A stretch of DNA of 64,000 bases from Mactromeris polynyma (taxonomy: Eukaryota; Mollusca; Bivalvia; Venerida; Mactridae): assembly GCA_032209605.1 (NCBI GenBank), contig JASFXZ010000016.1:14012001-14076000 (forward strand). The letters are read 5' to 3'. This document shows positions 11,233-24,077 of this stretch, piece after piece. Under the pieces are notes generated by a model. That model had not been told where the DNA came from and made no database searches. It was given only the letters and a program-made list of their open reading frames with translations. Numbering within the stretch: the first letter of the stretch is position 1; every line of letters begins with the position of its first letter. A program made the position numbers and the translations under genes.

Positions 11233-11947
11233 ATAAATATTTGGGGAAAACTATGGTCTTGCTATTTTGTCTGCCTACTTCTCCTGTAAAGCACAACGGT
11301 ACAACAATAAATATGTTTGAGAAAATCCCCTCACTTTCTTCGTTGCAGGTGTCCGATGTCCGCGTCGACTAAGCTGCAAAACTCTACGACGGAGGTATCA
11401 TATGTTTCAGTAAATGGCGGTAAATTTCGTTGTGGAATATTCCGCATGCACACATATACGCCATAGTTATGTATCAATCATGGACGTCACAGTATACCTG
11501 AACCATACCACAATATATTGCAGAACTTTAGTCACGTATCGAAATACGCACCACAATAGACTGGTTCAAAAACCTAAATTATGACTGTAGAGGTTTTTCT
11601 TACGTCAACATTATTATTTAACTTATTTAATTGGTCTACCTTAGCAACGCACATTTATAAAGCCTGACGTTATTGAGGTGACGTAATGTATATATATGTA
11701 TGCCTGATAATGCAATATGTTTATTATATGTGAATTTGTATGGTGGCATATCACTGCCAACAGTTAGCATGATAGCGTTCGCGAATTGTTTCGTGTTAAC
11801 CATTTAGTTATTACGATAATTATCTAGCTATCTAGTTAATATTCGTGATAAATTTTCGGTAAGATAAATATCATACAACTAGAAACAGACTTGAAAGTGC
11901 CCATAACTGCCACCTCTTACCTTTTTATGAAGTATTACACTATATTT

Positions 11948-12040
11948 AAGTGGTAACACGAATCTTATCTAGTTGACCACTTATTATGTTACTTAATAAC
12001 TAAAATTCGCGAATTTCACTTAAGATTCGTGTTACCACTT
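11948..12040. repeat. Perfect 20-bp inverted repeat
   Basis: Left arm AAGTGGTAACACGAATCTTA (11948-11967) and right arm TAAGATTCGTGTTACCACTT (12021-12040) are exact reverse complements around a 53-bp spacer. It may be a tiny MITE or a stable hairpin. Confidence 0.85.
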
Positions 12041-12202
12041 ACATCTAGAAGCCAAAATTGCATTTATAAATAGTTCGAAGAGAGACCAGAGTAACTAGAC
12101 ACTAGACTGAGTTTTATCACCCAACCATGGTCACCATAGTCACTATAGTTGCTGATCGAACTACCTCTCGAGTATAATATCAATATTAAAGACTCAATAT
12201 AT

Positions 12203-12375
12203 CCATGGACATATAAACTGGTTTATATGTCCGTGATATAAGCTTGCTGATCTTAGACATGCTTATAAAATATATACATTTAAGATAATCCTTTTTCATT
12301 TTCCAAATCTTATTTACAATGATTGTTGAATTCTTCTAGTTCCTAGAACCACGGACAGGTTTATATGTCCGTGGT
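12203..12375. mobile_element. Short TIR element with GGACATATAAAC ends
   Basis: The left end has CCATGGACATATAAACTGG and the right end AGGTTTATATGTCCGTGG, in inverted orientation. Both ends also carry an internal reverse copy of the motif (at 12222 and 12350), so each end can form its own hairpin. Related ends occur at 36153-36350 and, singly, near 24978. Confidence 0.6.
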
Positions 12376-12989
12376 TTTATTGAGTAAGACACAAATGCAC
12401 CTCTATACATGCGTATGTTATGCGATGTATTTTTAATATGGCTTGGACGGAGAGTAATTTTGGACCCGGGTATCAGGTTCTGTATTTAGGTCTTTGAGTT
12501 TATGTAAGAAGAAATTTTGGGCGTTCAGTTTTGTTCAGTTTGTGTGAAACTTGGATTCGATTTAAGGACCGCATAAAATGTTTCAGTTGTCTCACCTGTT
12601 ACAGAAATTGCCGAGAGGTTGCGATTGCGCTCCATAAGGTAGAGTAACTTCCCTTGACAGGTCTAGCCATCAATAACATTTTAAATATAGGAGGCCCGAC
12701 GCAAATTTTGAATGGATGATACTACATAATTTTAGAAAAACTGAAACGATACAGTTCCCGTAATAATGCTGCTTACATGGGTAACATTTCACTGTAAGGA
12801 TACTATGTTCAGAAAATTATTTTTCTAGCGACTTGATAATGTCACGGAATGGAAACACAAGAGTCACAAACACAAAATCGTTAATATGATCAAATTGCGT
12901 CTAAATATTATTTAGAACGACATGTGAATGTATAAAGCTTTTATAATAAAAGTTACTTCACCAAGGACTAAAAATCTCTGAATTTGGTG

Positions 12990-13400
12990 ATTATCGCAGA
13001 ATACAAACCGCCGTGTTTTTCGAACCTAAACAAATCGAAAATAATTTTACGTAAACATTTCTCATTTTCAAAGTCACATTCTGATTTTCAATACTGTTAT
13101 ATTTTTGGAAATCTGAGAGCATAACCTTTTATTTGATACCAACTTTGTGCACATAATGTAAATAATGAGAATTTAAATACCTACCGTAGGGTTTTTCGAA
13201 CCAAAACCGATTGAAATTTATTTCACGGAAAAATGCTCATTTTCAGAGTCAAATTAGAACAACAAAACATTCTCTGATTTTCAATATATATATGTCATTG
13301 GAAAGCTGGGATACTAACAATATTATTGTATGTTAAATATTAAAAAGGTTAATGAATACCGCCGTATTTTTCATATTATATTGGTTGAACGGCGCCGCCG
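12990..13400. repeat. Degenerate ~190-bp tandem repeat (2-3 units)
   Basis: Blocks of the type CCGT(R)TTTTTCGAACC, then CATTTTCA(A/G)AGTCA, then TCTGATTTTCAATAT recur near 13010, 13192 and, partly, 13365. The same units occupy the start of the window. Confidence 0.6.
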
Positions 13401-14046
13401 CCTTTTACACCCCCCCCCCCCCTTGCGTCTGTTGACGAAATTGTTCACAAAATATACCATACAATAGGAAAAAAATATGTAGGCAGCACATCTCACTTCA
13501 GAGGGTATGTGACCACCTAAGGTACACATGAGTCACAGAGACACTGATCAGTCCAACCAAACCGAATAGAACTATCATGCCACCGTGAGGAGACAGGTAC
13601 GGAGGATCGAACTTACGCCCATCTTTGAATGAAAACACTTGATAGTATAGGGCGATTAGCAGAGGCAATGGGCCCTCATTAGTAACTTTTTTGTCATTTT
13701 TTTGTCACTTTTTTGTCACTTTTTGGTCACTTTTTGGTCACTTTTTGGTTTTGCTCAAGCCTGATAAAATGTCAATGACTGTGTTTTATTCTTTGTGTAT
13801 AAACATCGTCATGTCGTTTATTTGAAAAATCTTATAATTAAAGATCTCAGTATATTTTCGTATTTATACTCAGACATACATGTAAGGTTTGGGGAATTTT
13901 AGAGGGGGGGGGGGCGCCGGGATCCGCTAGTGAGTCCGATGATAGTAAGATGATTTGCCTCTCCTGCATAGATCTCTTATAAACGAGACTTTGTGACCCA
14001 ATAAGAATAAAAACGCACGAGTACCTGAGACCCTCACGGGTCCAAC
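13132..14046. repeat. 5' flank segmental duplication, copy C
   Basis: Partner of 1-860 in direct orientation. Differences include expanded C and G runs (about 13409 and 13905), a longer TTTTTGTCACT repeat, and about 50 bp present only here near 13185. It stops at 14046, where the 2.3-kb insertion begins. Confidence 0.85.
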
Positions 14047-15215
14047 TTTTAGTGCAGACTAGTTGAAAAACGCAGACCAGTTGAATTATAGAGCAAATGC
14101 AAAAAATTATAAAATATCTGTTCTAATGCATAATTTTTTATTTTTTGAAAATTGCATACTTTCTAGTGCAGACTAGTTGAAAAACGCAGACCAGTTGAAT
14201 TATATAGCAAATGCAAAAATTTATAAAATATTAAACTTGAAAATTGCATACTTTCTAGTGCAGACTAGTTGAAAAACGCAGACCAGTTGAATTATAGAGC
14301 AAATGCAAAAAATTATAAAATATCTGTTCTAATGCATAATTTTTTATTTTTTGAAAATTGCATATTTTCTAGTGCAGACTAGTTGAAAAACGCAGACCAG
14401 TTGAATTAAATAGCAAATGCAAAAAATTATAAAAAATCTGTTCTAATGCATAATTTTTATTTTTTGAAAATTGCATACTTTCTAGTGCAGACTAGTTGAA
14501 AAACGCAGACCAGTTGAATTATAGAGCAAATGCAAAAAATTATAAAATATCTGTTCTAATGCATAATTTTTTATTTTTTGAAAATTGCATACTTTCTAGT
14601 GCAGACTAGTTGAAAAACGCAGACCAGTTGAATTATATAGCAAATGCAAAAATTTATAAAATATTTATCTTGAAAATTGCATACTTTCTAGTGCAGACTA
14701 GTTGAAAAACGCAGACCAGTTGAATTATAGAGCAAATGCAAAAAATTATAAAATATCTGTTCTAATGCATAATTTTTTATTTTTTGAAAATTGCATATTT
14801 TCTAGTGCAGACTAGTTGAAAAACGCAGACCAGTTGAATTAAATAGCAAATGCAAAAAATTATAAAAAATCTGTTCTAATGCATAATTTTTATTTTTTGA
14901 AAATTGCATACTTTCTAGTGCAGACTAGTTGAAAAACGCAGACCAGTTGAATTAAATAGCAAATGCAAAAATTTATAAAATATTTTTTCTTGAAAATTGC
15001 ATACTTTCTAGTGCAGACTAGTTGAAAAACGCAGACCAGTTGAATTATAGAGCAAATGCAAAAAATTATAAAATATCTGTTCTAATGCATAATTTTTTAT
15101 TTTTTGAAAATTGCATACTTTCTAGTGCAGACTAGTTGAAAAACGCAGACCAGTTGAATTATATAGCAAATGCAAAAATTTATAAAATATCTGTTCTAAT
15201 GCATAATTTTTTATT
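14047..15215 (+). repeat. Minisatellite of ~115-bp and ~90-bp units (11 copies)
   Basis: Each unit opens with AGTGCAGACTAGTTG, then AAAAACGCAGACCAGTTGAA, then an AT-rich tail. Long units include TCTGTTCTAATGCATAA; short units lack it. Long and short units alternate in a partly repeated pattern, so the array grew by copying multi-unit blocks. Confidence 0.9.
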
Positions 15216-16395
15216 TTTTGAACACACAAACAAATTATTATCACTGTTGTATAATGTTAATATTTTAAACACTTTTTTCACAAAGATTAAATTATTCAAA
15301 ATATTAAATTTTATCACAATTCACAAAACTGATATAGTCGTTTATGAACACAAACAAATTGTTATCACTGTTGTATAATGTTAATATTTTAAACACTTTT
15401 TTCAAAAAGATTCAATTATTCAAAATATTAAATTTTATGACAATTCACAAAGCTGATACATACGTATTGCTTTTTAAAGAATGATTTTCAATTGTGATTA
15501 TTCTATATAAATATAAGTTTCGAAATTTGTTTGCAGCAGTTTGTTAAAATTTTAAGCATTCTTACTATTTTTTGTTTTTTCAAACATATTTATTTTTTAC
15601 ACATTTAAATTGAAAAAGCGGCAAACATTTAAAATTGATTAAAGGATTCAAAGTTCTACAATTAATGTTAACTAACTAATTACCAAGACAAACTGCTACT
15701 TAGAACTATGATGATTGATACATCAAAGTAAATGGATACCAATTAATCTAATCATTGCAATAAGTGGCAAACAATTAAATTGATTAAAGGATTCAAAGTT
15801 ATACAATTAATATTAACTAACTAATTACAAAGACAAACTGATACTAAGTATAAGGATGATTGATACATCAAAGTAAATGAATATCAATTAATCTAATAAT
15901 TGCAATAATAGTGTAATTCAATTATTTTCTTAACAAAAATCTACGGGTCTAATTAATTAATGTAAGATCATGTCAGGTTTATATCAAAGGCAATTAGACA
16001 TTTTTTTCAAAACATCTTAGTTTGCAAAAACTGCAATTATTTTATGATTTTAAATATCACAATATTTAATTATCAATCACACAATTACGTCAATATTCTA
16101 CTTAAAGTATTTTTAAATGCTATATTTGAATACATCTATACTACAGTTAAGATCTACAGTATAATTTTTTTTTTTAAACAAATTTAGATATATCATTACC
16201 AAGTACAAAAACATAATACCCTAACCTGTAATTTTCTTCTAATGGACTTAATCATTTACCTGATATAAACTATATAAATATTGCCTATATATTTTAACTT
16301 GTCTGCGTTTTCCCACTCCACTATATATTCTAACTTGTCTGCGTTTTCCTCTATGTTCTATATGTCTGCGTAAGAAGTCTGCGTTTTAAACCGTT
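14047..16395. mobile_element. 2.3-kb insertion with inverted subterminal AAAACGCAGAC repeats
   Basis: Absent from copy A, where the flanks (GGGTCCAAC and ATAAATTAGATCC) are only a few bases apart. The left side repeats GAAAAACGCAGACCAGTTG many times; the right side (16300-16392) has the reverse complement (AACTTGTCTGCGTTTTC) several times, so the ends are inverted relative to each other. The interior is extremely AT-rich with two local duplications (15221-15463, about 120 bp twice; 15621-15910, about 145 bp twice). There is no transposase. It looks like a non-autonomous DNA element inserted after duplication. No clean target-site duplication was found, so precise ends are uncertain. Confidence 0.65.
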
Positions 16396-17040
16396 CCATA
16401 AATTAGATCCTCTATAGGGGCCTCCCTACGATGGTCTGGTGGTTCTTCTTGCACTCGTTGGACTCCTGGTTGACTTGGGTTGTCGTGTATACACGGTCAT
16501 ACTTGGCGCAGTGAGATACGCAGAGGACAAATCGCTCATATATCATCAAATCCTTTCATTGAGCGAGAGATGCAAGTTTTGGTCCTCAATATACCCCCTG
16601 CGATGGTCTGGTGGTAAATTTGCTTCTGTTGGACTGGATGGGTCTCATATACGATCTCATTGGGTCGTATTGCCTCCTTCCTTAGTAAGGGAGCGATGCA
16701 GAGGGCAAATCGCCATATTGGATATTTACGTTCAAACATTAGTGTAAGTTCGATCCTATGTAGGGGCTTTCCTACGAGTCTGGTGGTATTTTTATGTAAT
16801 CGGTGGACTCGTGGTAGTCTCAAGTTGCTGGGTATACCGGGTCTTATTGGGTCACATTACCTTCTAAGGGAGGTATGGATAGAGCAAATCGTCCTATTAT
16901 CGTATATTTTCTTTCAATGACAGGTACAAGTTTCATTGTTCCTCAATAAAGATCTCCCCAGGATGGTGTGTTGGCTAGGTCAACTTGTAACAGTTGGACT
17001 CATGAAGGTCTCAGGTACTCGACTGTATCTGTAGTTTGGG
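16396..17040. repeat. Degenerate ~175-bp tandem repeats, copy C
   Basis: Homologous to 855-1490 with few substitutions. It resumes the duplicated block after the insertion. Open frames on both strands here (for example near 16536-16823) also occur in copy A and are repeat sequence, not genes. Confidence 0.75.
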
Positions 17041-17254
17041 TGAACATAGCTTTTTGTTGCCTTACCTGACCTTAATTTACCGAGAGTATGTTCCAGCTTG
17101 ATTGAACTTCTTTACGGGCCTCAATTCAATGGTTTAAGGGAGGTAATGAATGTAAGAGCTATTGACCACCCCTATTGACGGCTAGCTGGCTGACTGTTAT
17201 AATGACTATGCCTATTTTCTAAAATCAAAAGTAGGTCAATGTCAAACATAGAAA

Positions 17255-19576
17255 ATGGCGTTTGGAGGGCGTTCTGAGGTGAAAATGTCGGATGAAACAT
17301 TTGATTTCGTCTGTACTACATGCTCAGAATACAACAAGACAGTAGAAGCTGTGAAATATTGTGTAGAATGTAGTTATTGTTGTCAATCTTGTACCGACGC
17401 GCATAAACTCCCAGCATTGAGAAGTCACAATTTGATGAATGTCAGTCAGGGAAATCAAGCGAGCGGTCAGCACTCAAGTTTGTTGGAAATTCCAACAGAA
17501 CGATGTAGCGTACATAAAGGGAAAGTGGTTGACATGTATTGTGAAGGACATGATGAAGTTGGATGTTCTACGTGCTTTGTTAAAGATCACAAGTAAGAAT
17601 TTATTTACATTAATATCAACTTTATGATATAATTATTATCACATCTCCACTACACTCCTCCCCCTTCCGGCATTATAGGCTCAACCATCATGGGCCGTCA
17701 AACACCGCTGTCAGCATGAAGTTCTATATTCAAGTGGAAAAAAGTACAAGCCGATGTTGGGCTCAAACCCATGGCCCCCTACACACTAAACGGCGCTCTA
17801 CCGACTGAACTAACAGGGCGGCCGTCTCCCCACACTTCTACAATGTCTACCTCTGCAACACGGAAACACTGCGCTCGAACCCACGACCCCTTAAACACTG
17901 ATATGGTCCTAGTCCAAAATATACGTGTACATTCTCATTTATTAAATTTATTTAGAGCTAATCATTTCCTTTTTTAAATTTTTCAATATTCAACGGGCAG
18001 AATTTTTGTGTTTTTATCATTCATGATGTGTAATGAACCAAAACTTAAGCAATTGATCTACATACTTTATGCATGTCGGTGTTCAATTTTACATTGTTTA
18101 ACACAAATAAAATCAATAGGCTACATATGAACATTGTCACAATGTCCTATGTTTTAAATGTGTTTTCTATACATTTATGCAGAATGTAATTATAAGTCAT
18201 TCCATTTCAGATCTTGTCAAGACAGTCACATCCATTCTATACCTGACATGATTGACGCCATATTTAAGTTGTCTGACTGCAAACGGACGCACAGTCTTCT
18301 GAAAGAAATGATGGTATCCATGGAAACTGCAAGTAAATCTACAAATACCCAACTTCAACTTCAGACTTTGAAGAAAGCAAAGAAAGAAGCTTTAGGTCAA
18401 GTCAGTACATTCGAAAAAGCATTGGAAGCCATCTTGAGTAAAATTGTCGAGTCATCACGCAAAGAAATAGAAGTTGTATACAAACAACTAGAAACAAAAG
18501 TTCTACAAGCCAAGCAAAGTGTTGATAACATCTGTAAAGATTTGCAGATGACAGACGACAAGCTAAATAAATCAGAAGGAAATAGAGCCCAACGTTTTGT
18601 TTGTACGAAAATTGTCCAAGAAAAAATAAAAGAAGCTGACCGTGAGAAGATGAAGCAAGAACTACAACATAATACAGAAGTAGAGATATCATTCATTCCA
18701 GACCAATCATTGATGGACTATATCCAAGCTTTACAAGGTATTGGTCAAGTACAGAAACATAGAAAACAGAAACACGACGTCTACAAAATCAAAGGAAGTA
18801 GAGATATTACCATAAAACATTCTTATGATTCTGTGAGATGCAATTCCTGGGGATGTTGTCTGACACAAGATAACCAACTACTTGTCACAGATAGGGACAA
18901 TCTGAAACTAAAACGTTTTGATATACAGAAGATGTCAGTTGTTGACTATTGCACTTTAGATTCTGCACCTTGTGGTGTATGTTGTATCAGTAAAAATGAA
19001 GTTGTTGTTGCATGTCGGGAAGACAAGAAGATCCAGTTTGTTTCCATTCATAACAAGATGACTCCTACAAGACAAATTAAAATGTCTCATCGTTGTTTTG
19101 GTATTGCTTTCAAAGATGGTCAGCTTTATGTGACAGGTGGTGGTGCTTCACTCTATGTTTATGATATAACTGGTACCCTGCTGAAGACAATTACACGAGA
19201 AAATGCTGGGAATGAGCTGTTCAGCACTAGTAGACATGTTACATTCAATGACAGTGGAGACAGAATGTTTGTTGGAGGTTGGGACAAGGGACTTGTATGT
19301 TTGGATGGGATGGGAAATTATTTGTCCACTATAACAGACACTGACCTGGAGGCTGTATATGGTGTATGTGTTGATGGTAGAGGAAACATGTTTGTAGTTG
19401 GGCACAAGTCACATAATGTGGTACAATTCAGTGAGAATGGGAAGAAACTTGGTGTGGTTGTGAAGCAAGGAGATGGATTACGATATCCACGCTCAGTGTG
19501 TTTTCATCAGGGACTGAATAGAATGTGTGTTACCATGTATGAGAGCGATATAGTGAAAATGTATGAACTAGAGTAA
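17255..19576 (+). CDS. TRIM-like protein: B-box1, B-box2, coiled coil, NHL-type beta-propeller (copy C)
   Basis: Exons are 17255-17592 and 18211-19576, with the same phase-2 intron as copy B, giving 567 aa. Both B-boxes have their full Cys/His set (second box ERCSVHKGKV, CEGHDEVGCSTC, KDHK|SCQDSHIH). Exon 2 has two extra residues (METASKS rather than MGSKS) near the start of the coiled coil. The coiled coil and propeller are otherwise collinear with copy B. Many differences from B fall in the propeller loops (for example DRDNLKL versus DVNNKKL, GGGASLY versus NSASLY, VVGHKSHN versus VGGFISHN), which would be the ligand-facing parts. There is no RING domain. The upstream 190 bp is nearly identical to copy B, so promoter control is probably shared. 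Confidence 0.88.
17743..17900 (-). mobile_element. tRNA-derived SINE fragment in the intron of copy C
   Basis: Third copy of the intronic SINE. The minus strand shows TTAGTTCAGTCGGTAGAGCG, GGGTTTGAGCCC and a second GTGGGTTCGAGCGC box. Confidence 0.6.
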
Positions 19577-21025
19577 TCAAACATATTGTGAGATAACAGA
19601 GTTGTCCATTCTGTGTACATGTATTATTGATAGATAGAATATAAGTAAAACTAACATAAAACTTAACAGCAGTAATTTTCTGTTCTAATAACTACACAAC
19701 AACTGTACATATGTTTTGTTTTATGTTTAGATGTAATCAAACTTTAAGATAATATGACTGTTATATAGTATCTAAGATATAAATTGTTTGTGTTTATTGT
19801 TTAAATACAGCATGTTGGTACTTTTTAAAAGGACAACACATTTTCTCTTCTCCGATAGCTGTGTAAATAGAATATACTAAAATGCATAAGTAAAGGGAGG
19901 TAATAAAATTATTAAAATTGAGATTTTGAGTGCAATACTATGAATGATATTAAAATTTAATAGATCCAATTTAACAGTGATTTAATTGTTGTAAACATAT
20001 ATGGTATTGCATAAATAAGATTAAAGTAAAAATTATCTTTTTTTTGTTTTTTAAGTATAGAGATGGTATTAAATAGTAAATACATTTTTTGCAGAACCCA
20101 TTTATATATACCGGTTTTATAATATAGAGTATATAGTTTGCCAATTATATTATAAATTACTTGATTGTTTTATTTAAAATATATTAACTAACTACAATGT
20201 ACTGTATATGTGGTGAAATTCATGACATGAGAATGTTGGCGGATTTAATGAATTTAAGGAAGTTGTGAAAATATCCAACTACATGTATTTAAATTTCTGC
20301 GTTCACGGAAGACAAGTATATTTTTTCATGACTGTACAATATAACCTTGCATTGTGTTTTGACTTGTGTACTTATTACCTCTATATTTTCTTCCTTGGTT
20401 TTCATTTTTAGAAATGTATGCTTTTTCTTTCTTGTTTAATATCTTACTATGATGAAACATGTAGAAATTATAGTACAAATAAATACAATTGTATCTTGTC
20501 AAATTGTGTTGTTAAATTGCCATGTTTTTGAACCAATACTTAGTCTGCAGTGGAGAGAATTTCAATAAGTTGATGCTTCCAATTCTACTCACTTGTTTAT
20601 CACATCATGTACACTTTTATCTTGTCAAATACCATTGTTAGGTTGCCATGTCTTGTTCCAATACGTAGTCTGCAGTGGAATTTCAATAAGCTTATGCTTC
20701 CAATTCTGTCCTATTGTCTATTAAATGTACATTGTTACTTTGTCTAATACTCTATATTACATGACACTGTAGACAAATGAATATGTTTAAACTAATTCTA
20801 CAATCGACAAAATAGGTTGACCAATGCCTATGATTTACCTACTTTTTCTGAAAGCATTGTAGTAAATTTACGCATGTTATTGGTATTACAGTGAGCAATA
20901 AGTCTTTGACTTTAACACAATCCCGGATGATTTCAGACCACAGTCGAGAGCCACCCTAAAAACTGAGAATGTTCATAGATGTACGTACATATCATTAATT
21001 ATTTTTGCGTGAAACAAAATCTGCA
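19577..21025. repeat. 3' flank of copy C
   Basis: Homologous to the 3' flanks of A and B. A candidate AATAAA polyadenylation signal is at 20478-20483. No gene is seen. Confidence 0.7.
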
Positions 21026-21099
21026 CTAGTAATTAGGTACATCAGAACGATGACTGGGACACATTACTACCCTAAAATGTAACGAAACTAACAACGTTA

Positions 21100-21310
21100 G
21101 AAGATGAGACCGAGTGGTCGAAGGTAGAGTGGCTGACACCTGATCCAATGGTCGTTAGTTTGAATCCCGCCACGGGCAGTGTTGAACTGCGCACTTCACA
21201 ATCCCTGAATCAGTAGGCGAGAGTACTGGTAAGCAAATCATCCTCGCCGAGAGTGGTTCATGCAAGTCACATAATTTTAATAACTTGTTTTATGTTCAAT
21301 GTAAAATAAG
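21100..21310 (+). mobile_element. tRNA-derived SINE (type I), duplicated with block C
   Basis: Near-identical to 9560-9770, at the same distance upstream of the 37-bp minisatellite, so it was copied with the block rather than inserted independently. Confidence 0.7.
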
Positions 21311-21548
21311 TACAATTGTACTTATACACTCTACAAACGTGCTAAGAACTCCGCTGACATATTTAGATTGTTGTAATTAAATATGAATGAATATATCAAA
21401 TAGAAATTTTGCATACATAAAGTTAAATATATCTGTAATGATTCCACGGTAAATTTCAGCACAAAAAACAGATACTTCATTGAAATGAAGCCAATTACGT
21501 GTACATAACACCACACCGAAATTAAAAGTCACAGATTAACTGAATCAG

Positions 21549-23831
21549 GTCTGTGTGGGGAGGCATTGCCTTATGTATGTGGCGTCCCTGTGTGGGGAGG
21601 CATTGCCTTATATATGTGGTGTCCCTGTGTGGGGAGACATTGTCTTATGTATGTGGTGTCCCTGTGTTGGGAGGCATTGCCTTATGTATGTGGCTTCCCT
21701 GTGTGGGGAGGCATTGCCTTATGTATGTGGCGTCCCTGTGTGGGGAGACATTGCCTTATGTATGTGGCTTCCCTGTGTGGGGAGGCATTGCCTTATGTAT
21801 GTGGCTTCGCTTTGTGGGGAGGCATTGCCTTATGTATGTGGCTTCCCTGTGTGGGGAGGCATTGCCTTATGTATGTGGCGTCCCTGTGTTAGGAGGCATT
21901 GCCTTATGTAAGTGGCGTCCCTGTGTGGGGAGGCATTGCCTTATGTATGTGGCGTCCCTGTGTCGGGAGGCATTGCGAGGCATTGCCTTATGTATATGGC
22001 GTCCCTGTGTAGGGAGGCATTGTCTTATGTATATGGCGTCCCTGTGTAGGGAGGCATTGTCTTATGTATGTGGCGTCACTGTGTGGGGAGGCATTGCCTT
22101 ATGTATGTGGCGTCACTGTGTGGGGAGGCATTGCCTTATGTATGTGGCGTCCCTGTGTGGGGAGGCATTGCCTTATGTATGCGGCGTCCCTGTGTGGGGA
22201 GGCATTGCCTTATGTATGCGGCGTCCCTGTGTGGGGAGGCATTGCCTTATGTATGTGGCGTCCCTGTGTGGGGAGGCATTGCCTTATGTATGTGGCGTCC
22301 CTGTGTGGGGAGGCATTGCCTTATGTATGTGGCGTCCCTGTGTGGGGAGGCATTGCCTTATGTATGTGGCGTCCCTGTGTGGGGAGGCATTGCCTTATGT
22401 ATGTGGCGTCCCTGTGTGGGGAAGCATTGCCTTATGTATGTGGCTTCGCTTTGTGGGGAGGCATTGCCTTATGTATGTGGCTTCCCTGTGTGGGGAGGCA
22501 TTGCCTTATGTATGTGGCGTCCCTGTGTGGGGAGGCATTGCCTTATGTATGTGGCGTCCCTGTGTGGGGAGGCATTGCCTTATGTATGTGGCGTCCCTGT
22601 GTGGGGAGGCATTGCCTTATGTATGTGGCGTCCCTGTGTGGGGAGGCATTGCCTTATGTATGTGGCGTCCCTGTGTGGGGAGGCATTGCCTTATGTATGT
22701 GGCGTCCCTGTGTGGGGAAGCATTGCCTTATGTATGTGGCTTCGCTTTGTGGGGAGGCATTGCCTTATGTATGTGGCTTCCCTGTGTGGGGAGGCATTGC
22801 CTTATGTATGTGGCGTCCCTGTGTTAGGAGGCATTGCCTTATGTAAGTGGCGTCCCTGTGTGGGGAGGCATTGCCTTATGTATGTGGCGTCCCTGTGTCG
22901 GGAGGCATTGCGAGGCATTGCCTTATGTATATGGCGTCCCTGTGTAGGGAGGCATTGTCTTATGTATATGGCGTCCCTGTGTAGGGAGGCATTGTCTTAT
23001 GTATGTGGCGTCACTGTGTGGGGAGGCATTGCCTTATGTATGTGGCGTCACTGTGTGGAGAGGCATTGCCTTATGTATGTGGCGTCCCTGTGTGGGGAGG
23101 CATTGCCTTATGTATGCGGCGTCCCTGTGTGGGGAGGCATTGCCTTATGTATGCGGCGTCCCTGTGTGGGGAGGCATTGCCTTATGTATGTGGCGTCCCT
23201 GTGTGGGGAGGCATTGCCTTATGTATGTGGCGTCCCTGTGTGGGGAGGCATTGCCTTATGTATGTGGCGTCCCTGTGTGGGGAGGCATTGCCTTATGTAT
23301 GTGGCGTCCCTGTGTGGGGAGGCATTGCCTTATGTATGTGGCGTCCCTGTGTGGGGAGGCATTGCCTTATGTATGTGGCGTCCCTGTGTGGGGAGGCATT
23401 GCCTTATGTATGTGGCGTCCCTGTGTGGGGAGGCATTGCCTTATGTATGTGGCGTCCCTGTGTGGGGAGGCATTGCCTTATGTATGTGGCGTCCCTGTGT
23501 GGGGAGGCATTGCCTTATGTATGTGGCGTCCCTGTGTGGGGAGGCATTGCCTTATGTATGTGGTGTCCCTGTGTGGGGAGGCATTGCCTTATGTATGTGG
23601 CGTCCCTGTGTGGAGAGGCATTGCCTTATGTATGTGGCGTCCCTGTGTGGGGAGGCATTGCCTTATGTATGTGGCGTCCCTGTGTGGGGAGGCATTGCCT
23701 TATGTATGTGGCGTCCCTGTGTGGGGAGGTATTGCCTTATGTATGTGGCGTCCCTGTGTGGGGAGGCATTGCCTTATGTATGTGGCGTCCCTGTGTGGGG
23801 AGGTATTGCCTTATGTATGTGGCGTCCCTGT
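21549..23831 (+). repeat. 37-bp minisatellite, long allele (~62 units) after copy C
   Basis: Same unit and same flanks as 10003-10230, about ten times longer. Variant units (TGGCTTCGCTTTGTGG; a 10-bp GAGGCATTGC insertion; GTATATGG units) recur in the same order 935 bp apart (about 21801 and 22736), and one variant also recurs at 296 bp. The array therefore grew by block duplication. Long open frames rich in GRHCLMYVASLCGE are a by-product of the 37-bp period without stops. Confidence 0.97.
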
Positions 23832-23864
23832 AACACTTTAATCACTCTTACAATGAAAGTTTGT

Positions 23865-24077
23865 AGACTAAAACCTGGTCATCCAAAATCCGGTTGCATC
23901 GATGCCCATATCGACACATAGATCTCAGTAGATTTGCCGCAATGCGTGCCACCAAATTTAAGTGAGACAAATTGTTCTCCCGATTTTTTGTGGCACGCAT
24001 TCCGGCAAATCTTAAGATATCTATTTATCGATATTGGCATCGATGCAACCGGATTTTGGATGACCAGGTTTTAGGCT
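23865..24077. mobile_element. Foldback element, both arms intact
   Basis: The left arm starts about AAAACCTGGTCATCCAAAAT and the right arm ends ATTTTGGATGACCAGGTTTT. Pairing continues inward through GCATCGATGCC and GTGGCACGCATT over roughly 90 bp per arm, around an AT-rich loop. It is the full-length version of 10272-10465. Confidence 0.88.

Larger units (their letters stand above)
11233..13130. other. Intergenic, no gene; two inverted-repeat structures
   Basis: AT-rich sequence without convincing coding potential on either strand. It contains a 20-bp inverted repeat (11948-12040) and a TIR element (12203-12375), listed separately. Confidence 0.6.

Noticed and set aside
16536..16823. Minus-strand 95-codon frame also found at 866-1273
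   Set aside because: Lies in the degenerate 175-bp tandem repeat. Similarity between the two copies reflects block duplication.
21553..23921. Very long overlapping open frames (up to 617 codons) with Cys-rich repeats
   Set aside because: All three forward frames are open because a 37-bp unit without stops is tandemly repeated. The peptides are one 37-residue cycle with no family resemblance.
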